The notes under the pieces are model-generated. The model worked only from the letters and a program-made list of their open reading frames with translations, had not been told where the DNA came from and searched no databases. A program made the translations under genes and the position numbers. 64,000 nucleotides of DNA from an uncultured Pseudomonadales bacterium. GTDB taxonomy: Bacteria > Pseudomonadota > Gammaproteobacteria > Pseudomonadales > Azotimanducaceae. The stretch spans positions 2,790,001 through 2,854,000 of the forward strand of contig OY282455.1 in assembly GCA_958296195.1 (NCBI GenBank), written 5' to 3'. This document shows, piece after piece, positions 47,373-55,579 of this stretch (its first letter is position 1; every line of letters starts with the position of its first letter).

Positions 47373-48440
47373 CTACGCCACCCGTCGGGCCAGCAGTGGG
47401 CGTAAGTTCTCGGCCGCCTCGAGCAGCAGCGCTTCGGTTTCCGCCCAACCGATGCAGCCGTCGGTGACGGACACGCCGTAGCGCAACTCCTCCGGGTTCT
47501 TGGGGATGGGCTGGCTGCCGCCATGCAGGTGGCTTTCCAGCATGAGGCCGACGATGGAGGCGTTGCCCTCCACTACCTGCCGCAGCACGGCGCGGGCCAC
47601 GTCCGGCTGCGCCTCCGGCTTCTTGTTGGAGTTGGCGTGGCTGCAATCCACCATGATGGTTGAGTGTGTGTCGGTTTGGTTAAGCTCCCGCTCGCAAGCT
47701 CTGATGCTGTCCCGGTCGTAGTTGACGCCCTTGGAGCCCCCGCGCAGGACGATATGGGCGTTGGGATTGCCTCGGGTCTTGATGACGGACACCTGCCCGG
47801 CCGGGTTGATGCCCAGAAAGCGGTGCGGCTTGGCCACCGAGCGCATGGCGTTGATGGCGGCCCCCAAGGTGCCGTCGGTGCCGTTCTTGAAGCCCACTGC
47901 GGAACTCAGGCCGGAGGCCATCTCCCGGTGGGTTTGGGATTCCGAGGTGCGGGCGCCGATGGCGGACCAGGCGATGAGATCCTGCAGGTACTGCGGGGTG
48001 ATGGGGTCCAGCGCCTCGGTGCATAGGGGCAGGCCCAAGGCCGCCAAGTCCAGCAGCAGGCGGCGGGCGATCTGCAGGCCGTCCGCCACATGGAAGGTGT
48101 CGTTCAGGTAGGGATCGTTGATGAGCCCCTTCCAGCCGATGGTGGTGCGCGGCTTCTCGAAGTAGGCGCGCATGGCCAGCAGCAGGGCGTCATCCACCCG
48201 CGCGACCAGCTTCGCCAGCCGGGAAGCGTACTCCTTGGCCGCCGTCACGTCATGGATGGAGCAGGGGCCGACCACCACCAGCAGCCGCGGGTCCTGGCGG
48301 TTGAGGATGGCGTTCACCTGCCGCCGCGCCCTCTGTACGCTGGCCTGCACGGCGGCGGACGCCGGCAATTGCGCCTTCAACTGCTCCGGCGTGACCAGCA
48401 CCTCAAGCTGCTCCACATTGATGTTCTCCAACTCGGACAT
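47373..48440 (-). CDS. aroG: 3-deoxy-7-phosphoheptulonate (DAHP) synthase, class I
   Basis: DAHP synthase condenses phosphoenolpyruvate and erythrose 4-phosphate, the entry step of aromatic amino acid synthesis. The 355-residue protein has the class I signatures LLVVVGPCSIHD, AYFEKPRTTIGWKGLINDP, CTEALDP, GARTSESQTHREMASGLSSA, KNGTDGTLGAAINAM and TIMVDCSHANSNKKP. AGGAGG lies upstream of ATG 48440. A leader peptide and terminator lie directly upstream, so transcription appears to be attenuated by aromatic amino acid supply. Which amino acid inhibits the enzyme itself cannot be read from sequence. Confidence 0.96.
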   Translation of the reverse strand: MSELENINVEQLEVLVTPEQLKAQLPASAAVQASVQRARRQVNAILNRQDPRLLVVVGPCSIHDVTAAKEYASRLAKLVARVDDALLLAMRAYFEKPRTTIGWKGLINDPYLNDTFHVADGLQIARRLLLDLAALGLPLCTEALDPITPQYLQDLIAWSAIGARTSESQTHREMASGLSSAVGFKNGTDGTLGAAINAMRSVAKPHRFLGINPAGQVSVIKTRGNPNAHIVLRGGSKGVNYDRDSIRACERELNQTDTHSTIMVDCSHANSNKKPEAQPDVARAVLRQVVEGNASIVGLMLESHLHGGSQPIPKNPEELRYGVSVTDGCIGWAETEALLLEAAENLRPLLARRVA

Positions 48441-48485
48441 GACTGCATCCTCCTAAACGCCGGCCGGCATGGCCGACGAACGGGC

Positions 48486-48520
48486 AAAAAAAAGCCCCGC
48501 ACTTTCCTTGGCGGGGCCTT
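48486..48520 (-). terminator. attenuator terminator before DAHP synthase
   Basis: On the minus strand GCCCCGC (48517-48511) and GCGGGGC (48500-48494) form a 7-bp GC stem, extendable by G-U and A-U pairs, followed at once by eight T residues (48493-48486). It is a strong intrinsic terminator located 45 bases before the aroG start codon, where it would block expression unless antitermination occurs. Confidence 0.85.
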
Positions 48521-48528
48521 GCCTTGAA

Positions 48529-48600
48529 GGAAGGCGCCCGCCGTGGCCGCCTTCCGTTCATTGCATCGACAAAAGGGGCTACGTCACCGTGGCGCGGCCA
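48529..48600 (-). promoter_or_regulatory. mutually exclusive leader hairpins of the aroG attenuator
   Basis: Three complementary segments lie between the leader codons and the terminator. Segment 1, TGGCCGC (48600-48594), overlaps the Phe14-Gly15-Arg16 codons. It is perfectly complementary to GCGGCCA (48550-48544) in segment 2. Segment 2 also contains GGAAGGCG (48555-48548), perfectly complementary to CGCCTTCC (48536-48529). The two pairings share 48548-48550, so they exclude each other. A stalled ribosome on the aromatic codons would decide between them. Confidence 0.65.
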
Positions 48601-48641
48601 AAGTAACGGGTGCGGAAAAACCAATTGTTGCCGATGCTCAT
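48579..48641 (-). CDS. aromatic leader peptide of the DAHP synthase attenuator (20 residues)
   Basis: A 20-codon frame from ATG 48641 to TAG 48579 encodes a peptide with Trp7-Phe8-Phe9 and Tyr13-Phe14: five aromatic residues in eight positions. Placed about 60 bases before an intrinsic terminator and 138 bases before aroG, it has the form of an attenuation leader peptide (compare pheL and trpL). Low charged Trp-, Phe- or Tyr-tRNA would stall the ribosome on these codons. The ribosome site is weak. No database homologue can be claimed from memory. Confidence 0.75.
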   Translation of the reverse strand: MSIGNNWFFRTRYFGRATVT

Positions 48642-48729
48642 GGCGGCGCATGGTACGCATATTTGCGCCGAAGGCAAGGGAAAATTGCGGGGCGGGTATT
48701 TCCTCATTTGGGGCATGGCCAGAATTAAT

Positions 48730-48885
48730 GCCTCCGTACTCCGTAGTGATCTTTTCGACTGTCTCGCCGTAAGCGAGCATGTTGAGGATCTGTTCCACCG
48801 TCAAGCGAGTGCCCTTTATGACGGCCTTTCCCGCCATAACTTGAGGGTTCAGTTCGATGCGCTCCAACAGATATCGATCTTCCAT
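48730..48885 (-). pseudogene. DUF433 antitoxin-like fragment
   Basis: From ATG 48885 the first 52 codons (MEDRYLLERIELNPQVMAGK, then VIKGTRLTVEQILNMLAYGE) match the DUF433 winged-helix domain, often the antitoxin of a PIN-type toxin pair. Homology stops after KITTEYGG, roughly 20 residues short of the usual end, and the frame continues through unrelated sequence into the aroG leader. No toxin partner is found. It may be a remnant left by insertion of, or recombination with, the aroG leader region. Confidence 0.6.
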
Positions 48886-48983
48886 TTGGCGGGCTTCCCA
48901 TTTCCTTCTCGAGCAGTTGCGGAGGTAGCATGAGCGGTCCGTATCGCGTTGCCTTTGGGCTCATGTGCAAGCGCCCTGACCCA

Positions 48984-51900
48984 TTAGGTGGATATCTCCA
49001 CCAACCTAGGGATCGCCGTTAGGTAAAGGGCGGTTTTGATCGGCTGGTCGTAGAGGCTTGTCGCCAAGATTCGGTAGTGGGCCAGTTGCGGCTGGTGGCG
49101 GGACGCCAAGGCGTTGATGGCGGCTGCGTCGCCTTCGACTCGGCTGGTCTTGAAGTCGATGATCCAGCGTGTGCCTTCGTGCTCGAAAATGCGGTCGAAG
49201 TAGGCGTTGGCCAAGGCGCCGTCAATGTGGGCGGTGACGCCGAACTCGGACGCCGCGTCCGTGCGCGGGCCGAGCAGCCAGCGCCCGTCCGGGTCGGCCA
49301 GCACCGCCTTTAGCTGCCGCTCCACCTCCTGCAGGTGATCGTTCGCTTCGTCCTCGTTCAAACCCGCCGCCTGCAGGCGGCGCCGCCATTGGCTGCGCCT
49401 TGGCTTGATCCAAGCAGCGGCGTCCTCGGGCAGGGAGGCGCGGCCCCAAGCGCAGAGGCTTTCATGAATCAAGTTGCCCAGCACCACGTCCCGCGTTCTA
49501 GCGGGCCGGCCCTCGGCGGCGTCGGAGCGATGCTCCGGGACGTTGGGCAGGGCCAAGGGCGGCAACGGTGCGGGGCGCCAACTGAAGTCTTCGGGCAGCC
49601 GCAGCAGCCTTGGCGGTGCCGATGGGGTTGGTGCAGTCTTGGACTCGGCTGCGGTTTCCTCAATCTCCGGCTGATCCTCTTCGAGGCTTGGCCACAGCAG
49701 GGCCAGCATGGAGCCTGCTGCAGGAGGCTTGATTTTTGGCTCGGCTTGGGTTTCGTCAATCTCATTCCCTGCGGATGGGTTCCGAGCCCTCGGTTTGTCG
49801 GCAAGATCAACGGAGGCGGTCAGCAGCAGGCTGCGCTTGGCCCGGGTGCAGGCGACATAGAACAGCCGCTGCCGTTCGTGCCGCTCCCGAGTGAGGTCCT
49901 CCTCATGCAACCACTTGTACAGACCGCCGGACTCCTTAGCCGCAATCAACAGCCCTTCGTGCCGACGCCGCCAGTGCAGGATGGGCTGGGATGGCGGGCG
50001 CACTCCCCGCTCCAGGCAGGGCAGGAGCACATGATCGAACTCCAGCCCCTTGGCCTTGTGGATGGTGAGGATTTGCAGTTGCGCCGGGGCGCTGTCGCTG
50101 GCGAAGAGTTGTTCGGTGCGCAAGTGCAGTTGCTCCGCATCCAGGCCATCGGCGCCGAGCTGGTCCACTAGGTCGAAGAAGCGCTGCGCTTGCTCCAAGG
50201 CGGTCGGTTCGGCGTAGGCGAAGGGTCCGCCGCATTCCAGCCACACCGCTTCCAGCACGGTTCTGGGCGCCTCCTCGTAGAGCCGGGGCAGCCAACGGGC
50301 CAAACTGCTGGTCAACCGAGCAAGGCGGCTGGCGGCGGTGCGTTCAAGCCGTTCGGCCAGCCCGTGCAGAGCCGGAGCGTTGAACTCCGGCAATTCCGCC
50401 GCCTTCTCCAAATCCGGCAGATCCAGCCCCACCCAGGGCGTGCGCAACAGGCTGAGCCAAGCCAAGCGGTCGATCGGGTCGACTAAGGCGCTGGCTAGGG
50501 ACAGGAGATCCATGACCGCCGGCCTTTCCATCAAGGCGTCGATGTCCGTTGCCTGCCAAGGAATGCCATGCCGCCGCAGGGTCTCCAACAAGTCCGGTAG
50601 ATGGCTGCGGCTGCGCACCAGCAGGGCGATGCTGCTGTTCGGCTCCGCTTGGTGGAGCGCTTGGATTTCCTCCGCCAAGGCTTCGGCCTCCGAGCTGGCC
50701 TCTGCTGCCGCGCCGGCTTTGGCGAACAGGCGAACCTTGGCCGCCGGCGCTCCTTTGGTGGGGGTAGGATCCGTCCTTTCCGCCCCATCCCGGCGGTTGG
50801 CGCTCTGGTCGTCCGCGCCCGCAACGCGCAATTCCGCCGGCTGGTGCGCAATGGACTTGTGGTGGCGCACCGCGCCGGACTCGGCGTCGTCCAGAGCGCC
50901 CATGATGGGCGCGAACGTTTGGTTGAACCAATCCACCAGCACTGGCGCGGAGCGGAAGTTGACGGTCAACTGCAAGGGCTGCAGGCGCAGGGCGTTGATG
51001 CCCGCGTCCTTGGCCCTTTGGAACAGGCCCACGTCGGCGTCGCGGAAACGGTAGATGGACTGCATCGGGTCGCCGACGGCGAAGATGCTGGCGCCGTCGC
51101 GGCCGGTCCAGCCCTCGATCAGCAGGGACAGCAAGTCGAATTGGGTGATGGAGGTGTCCTGAAATTCATCGATCAGGATGTGGCGGATGCGGTAGTCGAG
51201 GGCTAAGGCCAATTCCGTGGGTGCGCCGTCCTGCTGCAGGGCCTGTCGGGCGGCGATGTTGAGTTGGGTGAAGTCGATGCGCCCTTCGGCCCGCATCGCT
51301 TGGTTCAGGTCCAGCACCGCCAAGGCGAGGGTGGCGCAGATGGCCACGAGGTCTTGCACTTGCTGATCGTCAAGGCCGCCTTCCGGCAGGTTGCCCAGCG
51401 CAGCGAAGCGCTCCCTAAGCCCTAGGTCCCGCAGTTTGGCGATGGCCGCCAAGGCGCGTTCCTTTTCCGTCCTTAAGGTCGCCGGGAAGCCCTCCCGCTT
51501 GGTGAGCTTTTTGCGGAACTCGGCCTTTTTTGCGCTGGTCATGCATAGCGTCTTGGCGGTGGGCCAGAAGGCGCCCTGTGGACCGCCGTGGTTGGCGGCG
51601 AACTGCACCAGCCATTGAATCTCCGCCTCCAACTCGCGGCCTAGAGTCTCTCGGAGACCTTGGATTACGGCATCGGTCAGCTTGCGAATGTTGGCGTTCA
51701 GGGCCGGCGCCACCGATTCGGGGTCTTCAAGGTGGGCGTTCAGCAGTTCCTGCACCGGCGCAAGCCATTGGTCTCGACGGGCCAGCATCTCGACGATCAG
51801 GCGGCGCGCCTTGGCGGCGTCGTTGTCCACCAGCATCAGGAAGCGGCCGATGTCCGGGGCTAGGCTGGCGGACGGGGACGCAGCGTCGTCGCGCAGCCGC

Positions 51901-52445
51901 TCGAACAGCCGCTCCACGGCACTGTCATAAAGCGGGCCGGCGTCCTCCGCGGGAGTGGCGCGGCCCTCCGGCCCGGCGCCGAGGGGCAGGGCGCTGGCCA
52001 GCGAGCGGGCGAAGCTGTCGATGGTCTGCATCTTCAGCCGGGAGGGATTGAGCGCCAAGCCCCAGCCTTGCTTCCGGTCTTGGTGGCGTATGGCTTGGCT
52101 AAGCTCGGCATCCTTGCCCCTGAGCTGGCCAGTCCCACGCAGCAGCTTTAGAACGCGCTGCCGCATCTCGGCGGCGGCCTTGCGGGTGAAGGTGATGGCG
52201 AGAATCTGCTCTGGACGCTCGACTTGGGCCAGCAGAGTGGCGAAGCGCTGCACCAACAGGGTGGTCTTGCCGGCGCCGGCCGGCGCCTGCACGATGCAGG
52301 AGGTTTCCGGGTCCAGTGCGCGGTCGCGCTCCTCTTGGTCCACAGGTTTGTCGTTTGCGGCTTTCCCGAACTCCAGGGCGCTGGCTGGCGCAAATGCAGC
52401 GTCGGCACAGGCGGACGGAATTTGTGGGCGGGGCGAATCGCTCAT
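48984..52445 (-). CDS. UvrD/RecB-type helicase-nuclease (AddA-like)
   Basis: A 1153-residue superfamily 1A helicase fused to a RecB-family nuclease. ATG 52445 overlaps the stop of the upstream partner (ATGA). Helicase motifs: Walker [18 protein letters not shown], motif Ia ILAITFTRKAAAEMRQR, motif II ILIDEFQDTSITQFDLL, GDPMQSIYRFRDAD, motif V LTIHKAKGLEFDHVLLP and motif VI RQRLFYVACTRAKRSLLLT. The C-terminal PD-(D/E)XK nuclease has WIIDFKTSRVEGD. With its partner it should resect double-strand breaks for RecA loading, replacing RecBCD, in the manner of AddAB. Confidence 0.92.
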   Translation of the reverse strand: MSDSPRPQIPSACADAAFAPASALEFGKAANDKPVDQEERDRALDPETSCIVQAPAGAGKTTLLVQRFATLLAQVERPEQILAITFTRKAAAEMRQRVLKLLRGTGQLRGKDAELSQAIRHQDRKQGWGLALNPSRLKMQTIDSFARSLASALPLGAGPEGRATPAEDAGPLYDSAVERLFERLRDDAASPSASLAPDIGRFLMLVDNDAAKARRLIVEMLARRDQWLAPVQELLNAHLEDPESVAPALNANIRKLTDAVIQGLRETLGRELEAEIQWLVQFAANHGGPQGAFWPTAKTLCMTSAKKAEFRKKLTKREGFPATLRTEKERALAAIAKLRDLGLRERFAALGNLPEGGLDDQQVQDLVAICATLALAVLDLNQAMRAEGRIDFTQLNIAARQALQQDGAPTELALALDYRIRHILIDEFQDTSITQFDLLSLLIEGWTGRDGASIFAVGDPMQSIYRFRDADVGLFQRAKDAGINALRLQPLQLTVNFRSAPVLVDWFNQTFAPIMGALDDAESGAVRHHKSIAHQPAELRVAGADDQSANRRDGAERTDPTPTKGAPAAKVRLFAKAGAAAEASSEAEALAEEIQALHQAEPNSSIALLVRSRSHLPDLLETLRRHGIPWQATDIDALMERPAVMDLLSLASALVDPIDRLAWLSLLRTPWVGLDLPDLEKAAELPEFNAPALHGLAERLERTAASRLARLTSSLARWLPRLYEEAPRTVLEAVWLECGGPFAYAEPTALEQAQRFFDLVDQLGADGLDAEQLHLRTEQLFASDSAPAQLQILTIHKAKGLEFDHVLLPCLERGVRPPSQPILHWRRRHEGLLIAAKESGGLYKWLHEEDLTRERHERQRLFYVACTRAKRSLLLTASVDLADKPRARNPSAGNEIDETQAEPKIKPPAAGSMLALLWPSLEEDQPEIEETAAESKTAPTPSAPPRLLRLPEDFSWRPAPLPPLALPNVPEHRSDAAEGRPARTRDVVLGNLIHESLCAWGRASLPEDAAAWIKPRRSQWRRRLQAAGLNEDEANDHLQEVERQLKAVLADPDGRWLLGPRTDAASEFGVTAHIDGALANAYFDRIFEHEGTRWIIDFKTSRVEGDAAAINALASRHQPQLAHYRILATSLYDQPIKTALYLTAIPRLVEIST

Positions 52446-54871
52446 GCCAGCGTTGGCTGCTGCAAGGCGTTGATGCGGCACAGGGCCGGCAAGTGGCAGT
52501 AGCGGCAGGCTTCTCTGGGGCTGGGGTAGGGAGCAACTGCGGCCCGTCCAGTGCGGTGCTCTTGCAGCAGTCCTTCCAGCTGACTCTGCCAGCGCGTTCT
52601 GAGCGCTTCCCAAGGTCGCTCCTGAGCTGCAAGGTCATCCAGCCTCTCGACCGGTTGACCAACGTTCAATGCCTGCTCCGCAAAGCCATCGACCTTGGCT
52701 TCGTCGCTGCCGACCTTGGCAAACAGCACCGCGCCGACCCGTTCATCGGTCAGGGCGTACATGGGCAACTGGGGTTCGGTCAGGCGGTCGTCGAGCAGGC
52801 GTTTGGGACGTACCTCGCCGGTCTTGTAGTCGATGACGAGGAGGCGGTTCGTGGCCTCGTCCCGGTCGATGCGGTCCACCCGCAGGTTGAACAGCGCACC
52901 GGCGAGGGTCAGCGTCATTTCTTGCTCCAAACCCACCACCACGAAATCGGACCGCTCCGCCTCACACTCCAGCCAGCGCTCCAGCAGTTCGAGCAAGCGC
53001 CGGTGCTCGTTTTGACGATAGATTTTGGGCGTCTCGGCGATGTGTTCGGCAATGGCCGCCGCTGCCGCCGCATTCAGGTCCGCAACGGAGAATGGCGCTT
53101 CATTGCCGTCATAAAGCGCGAACAGGGCGCTATGCACCAGCCGGCCGCGCACCGCTGCGTCCGGCAGCACGGCAACGCTGTGCGGCGGCTTAAGCTGCAA
53201 GCGATGCTGCGCCCAAGCCTTGAACGGGCACAGCGCTTGGTCGCGCAGCAGGGCGGCGCCGCCGCTCAGTTGCTGCTCCTCACGCGGAGAGGCTTGGTCC
53301 GGGGGCGCAGGCTGCAATCCGACCGTTGGGAGGTCCGTCAGCCAAGGATGCCAAAGGTGCCGATGCTGGGAAACTACGTCCGCCGCCTGAGCTTTCTGGA
53401 ATGATTCGATCAGGGCGCTGCATTCATGCTGCTCGCCACCGTCTTCGCTGGCCCAGCTAGCGACCAAGTGCCGGCAGCAATCGCGCCATTGGTCAAGCCG
53501 CCGCCGGGCGAACTCCGCCTCCGCCGTCGGGTCGATGCGGGGAACGTCGCGCTGCCGCAGCAAGGGGAGGGGCAGCAGGGGATTGGCTGGGCGGCTCATC
53601 GGCCAGCCGGTGTCCGTCATGCCCGCCACCCAGAGATGGCTGAAATGCAGCCCAGTGGTTTCCAAGTAGCCCAACACCAGAATGGGGGCGGAAGGTCGTT
53701 CAGCGGCGAACGGGCTTTGCGCAAGCAGTTCGCCTAGGGTTTGCAGGGCTTGTTGATGGTCGATGGCCGGCAATTGCGCCAACTCCGCGTATTGGTCAAG
53801 GCGCTTGGCGATGGTTTGCAGCGCCTGTCGCTGGACGCTGCCGGCGTTCCTGCCCCAGCCGGCCCGGCGCAGCTTTGCAGCAAAGCCGCGCACCCACTGG
53901 GCGAGGGATTGCTGCTGAGGGGGTGCCGCTTCCGCTTCCCATGCCGCCAGCCGATTAAGGCCGAGGTTGAGGAAAGGTGCCTTAAGCAAAGACTCCCGGC
54001 TTGCCAAGGCGGGTGCCGCCAAGTGCTCCAGCAGACGCTCCGCCGAACGCCAGACCGGCTGGTCGGCCAAGGAGGCACCGCCGGCGATGTCGTAAGCATT
54101 GGGGGCATCAGTGAACTCCACCCGGAAGGCATGGCTGACGGGGTGGTAAGCCTCCGTAAGGTAGGGGAAGACGATGCCGATGCGGGCGCTTGGGTCCGCG
54201 TTCAGTATTTGTCTCGACCACTGAGCGGCAGCGCGGATTTCATCGGCCCGCTGGTCGAACTGCACACGCCGCTCGGTCTGCGCCGGCGTGGACCGCGGCT
54301 GGTGGTGGTGAACGCTTATGCCGGCCGTTGCGCAGCGGGCGAAGAAGTCGGCCTGCTGGCGGTTCAGTTGATCGAAGCCCAGCAGGTGCAGAGTGGCGGC
54401 GCCAATGCCGATGTGGTCCGGCAATTGTGCATGAGTGATCAAGCCGTCCTGCTGCAAGCGCTGGTGAAAACGCCGCGCCCAACGCTGAAAAAACAACGCG
54501 CCGGCGGTGGGCGGCTGTAGGTCCGCGTCAAGGTCGATGCGCCAGCTATGGGCGAGCCGCCAAGCCTCGACAGCCAGTTCCGCCAAATGCGCCTGCTGGA
54601 CGCCCGCCAGTTCCCGCCACAACAGCATTTCCGCCTCCCCGGACAGCAGCTCCGGGGCGCTGGCGGAGGCTCGCGCCCCGAATTGCTGACGCCAATAGCG
54701 GTCGATGCTGGCCACCTTGGGCTGCTGCCAAGCGCTGCGGCCGAGCTCGACTTGCCGTGCATCGTAGGCGGCGGTGAACTCCCGCGCTAAGCGCTCGTTG
54801 GCGGTAAGAATCTGGTCGGCGCCGGCCGCGTCGATTAGGCTGGGGGGGAGTTGGGTGAAATGCAGGGGCAT
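52442..54871 (-). CDS. AddB-like PD-(D/E)XK nuclease with iron-sulfur cysteines
   Basis: An 809-residue protein of the type annotated as probable DNA repair protein paired with AddA-like helicases. The N-terminus (LTANERLAREFTAAYDARQV) and the middle (LGYLETTGLHFSHLWVAGMT) match the inactivated-helicase-like half of AddB. The C-terminal nuclease has VDRIDRDEATNRLLVIDYKT with DYKTG as the catalytic motif. Cysteines in ALCPFKAWAQHRL and in ACRYCHLPALC are arranged like the 4Fe-4S staple of AddB nucleases. It overlaps its partner by four bases; both are cotranscribed. Confidence 0.88.
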   Translation of the reverse strand: MPLHFTQLPPSLIDAAGADQILTANERLAREFTAAYDARQVELGRSAWQQPKVASIDRYWRQQFGARASASAPELLSGEAEMLLWRELAGVQQAHLAELAVEAWRLAHSWRIDLDADLQPPTAGALFFQRWARRFHQRLQQDGLITHAQLPDHIGIGAATLHLLGFDQLNRQQADFFARCATAGISVHHHQPRSTPAQTERRVQFDQRADEIRAAAQWSRQILNADPSARIGIVFPYLTEAYHPVSHAFRVEFTDAPNAYDIAGGASLADQPVWRSAERLLEHLAAPALASRESLLKAPFLNLGLNRLAAWEAEAAPPQQQSLAQWVRGFAAKLRRAGWGRNAGSVQRQALQTIAKRLDQYAELAQLPAIDHQQALQTLGELLAQSPFAAERPSAPILVLGYLETTGLHFSHLWVAGMTDTGWPMSRPANPLLPLPLLRQRDVPRIDPTAEAEFARRRLDQWRDCCRHLVASWASEDGGEQHECSALIESFQKAQAADVVSQHRHLWHPWLTDLPTVGLQPAPPDQASPREEQQLSGGAALLRDQALCPFKAWAQHRLQLKPPHSVAVLPDAAVRGRLVHSALFALYDGNEAPFSVADLNAAAAAAIAEHIAETPKIYRQNEHRRLLELLERWLECEAERSDFVVVGLEQEMTLTLAGALFNLRVDRIDRDEATNRLLVIDYKTGEVRPKRLLDDRLTEPQLPMYALTDERVGAVLFAKVGSDEAKVDGFAEQALNVGQPVERLDDLAAQERPWEALRTRWQSQLEGLLQEHRTGRAAVAPYPSPREACRYCHLPALCRINALQQPTLA

Positions 54872-54970
54872 CCCGGCATTCTATATCGTCGCCGGCGTTT
54901 TCTTGGGTCGCCGCAACAGTTGGAGGTCGATGGCGCCGGATTCACGGTGTGATTGCGCAATCGGTTCGAC

Positions 54971-54990
54971 TAGAATGCCCACACTGTGGG
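54971..54990 (+). promoter_or_regulatory. -10-like box and palindrome upstream of the small membrane protein
   Basis: TAGAAT (54971-54976) is followed by the perfect 13-bp palindrome CCCACACTGTGGG (54978-54990), at the likely transcription start, about 36 bases before the small gene. No good -35 box was seen. The palindrome could be an operator. Confidence 0.3.
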
Positions 54991-55025
54991 TTCGGGCTTG
55001 GCGACAAGTTAGGAAGGGGCAAAAA

Positions 55026-55157
55026 GTGCGCTATTTGTTCAGAGACTTCAAAAACCAAAGCTGGTTCATGAAGGCCGTCATCGGCTGGGGTTGGCTGTGC
55101 GTGTTGATCATGGTCGCCAGCCTGATCGACAACCTGCGCATCATCACCGGCGCCTAA
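55026..55157 (+). CDS. 43-residue membrane protein
   Basis: GTG 55026 is preceded by a strong ribosome site (AGGAAGGGG, six bases away). The peptide begins MRYLFRDFKNQSWFMKAVIG and has one hydrophobic helix (WGWLCVLIMVASLI) and a short polar end NLRIITGA. It lies 10 bases before the TerB-like gene and is probably cotranscribed. Such short single-helix proteins are easily missed. No family is recognised; a role as a small partner of the TerB protein is conjecture. Confidence 0.6.
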   Translation: MRYLFRDFKNQSWFMKAVIGWGWLCVLIMVASLIDNLRIITGA

Positions 55158-55167
55158 GCATCCCGCC

Positions 55168-55560
55168 ATGTGGCTTTCGGCGCTTTCTGGCGAGCAACGC
55201 GGCGCCCTGCTGGGGCTGGCGCACAATGTGGTCGTGTCCGACGGCCTGCTCGACCCAAACGAAGAGGGCATGCTCAACGAATTCAAGCGGGAGATGGAGC
55301 TCAGTCCCGCGCTGGAAGGCGAATACTTGGAGCTCGACGGCATCGGCGCCACGTTCGACACCCGCAAGTCCCGAATCATCGCGCTGCTGAACCTAATCCG
55401 GCTGAGCTACGCCGACGGCGCCTTTGAGATCGAAGAGGAGTGCTTGCTGAAGGAGATCAGCCGGGGGTTCGGCATGGACGACGAGGAGTTCAAGCTGTTG
55501 GACAACTGGGTGCGCCGATTGTTGAGCTTGGAGTCCGAAGCTCGAGATCTGATGCGCTGA
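55168..55560 (+). CDS. TerB-like protein
   Basis: A 130-residue soluble helical protein of the TerB/tellurite-resistance fold: LVHNVVVSDGLLDPNEEGML-like segment (here LAHNVVVSDGLLDPNEEGML), then ALLNLIRLSYADGAFEIEEE and CLLKEISRGFGMDDEEFKLL. The repeated acidic D-G-x-x-x-x-E-E helix pairs are the TerB signature, thought to bind metals or membranes. In DjlA a TerB domain precedes a J-domain; here a J-domain protein is encoded 19 bases away on the opposite strand. Confidence 0.8.
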   Translation: MWLSALSGEQRGALLGLAHNVVVSDGLLDPNEEGMLNEFKREMELSPALEGEYLELDGIGATFDTRKSRIIALLNLIRLSYADGAFEIEEECLLKEISRGFGMDDEEFKLLDNWVRRLLSLESEARDLMR

Positions 55561-55579
55561 CGGGAGGCGATGGCGCTGA

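Noticed and set aside
48403-48885. A 160-codon minus-strand gene
   Set aside because: Only the first 52 codons match DUF433; the rest reads through the leader peptide, terminator and aroG start in a different frame.
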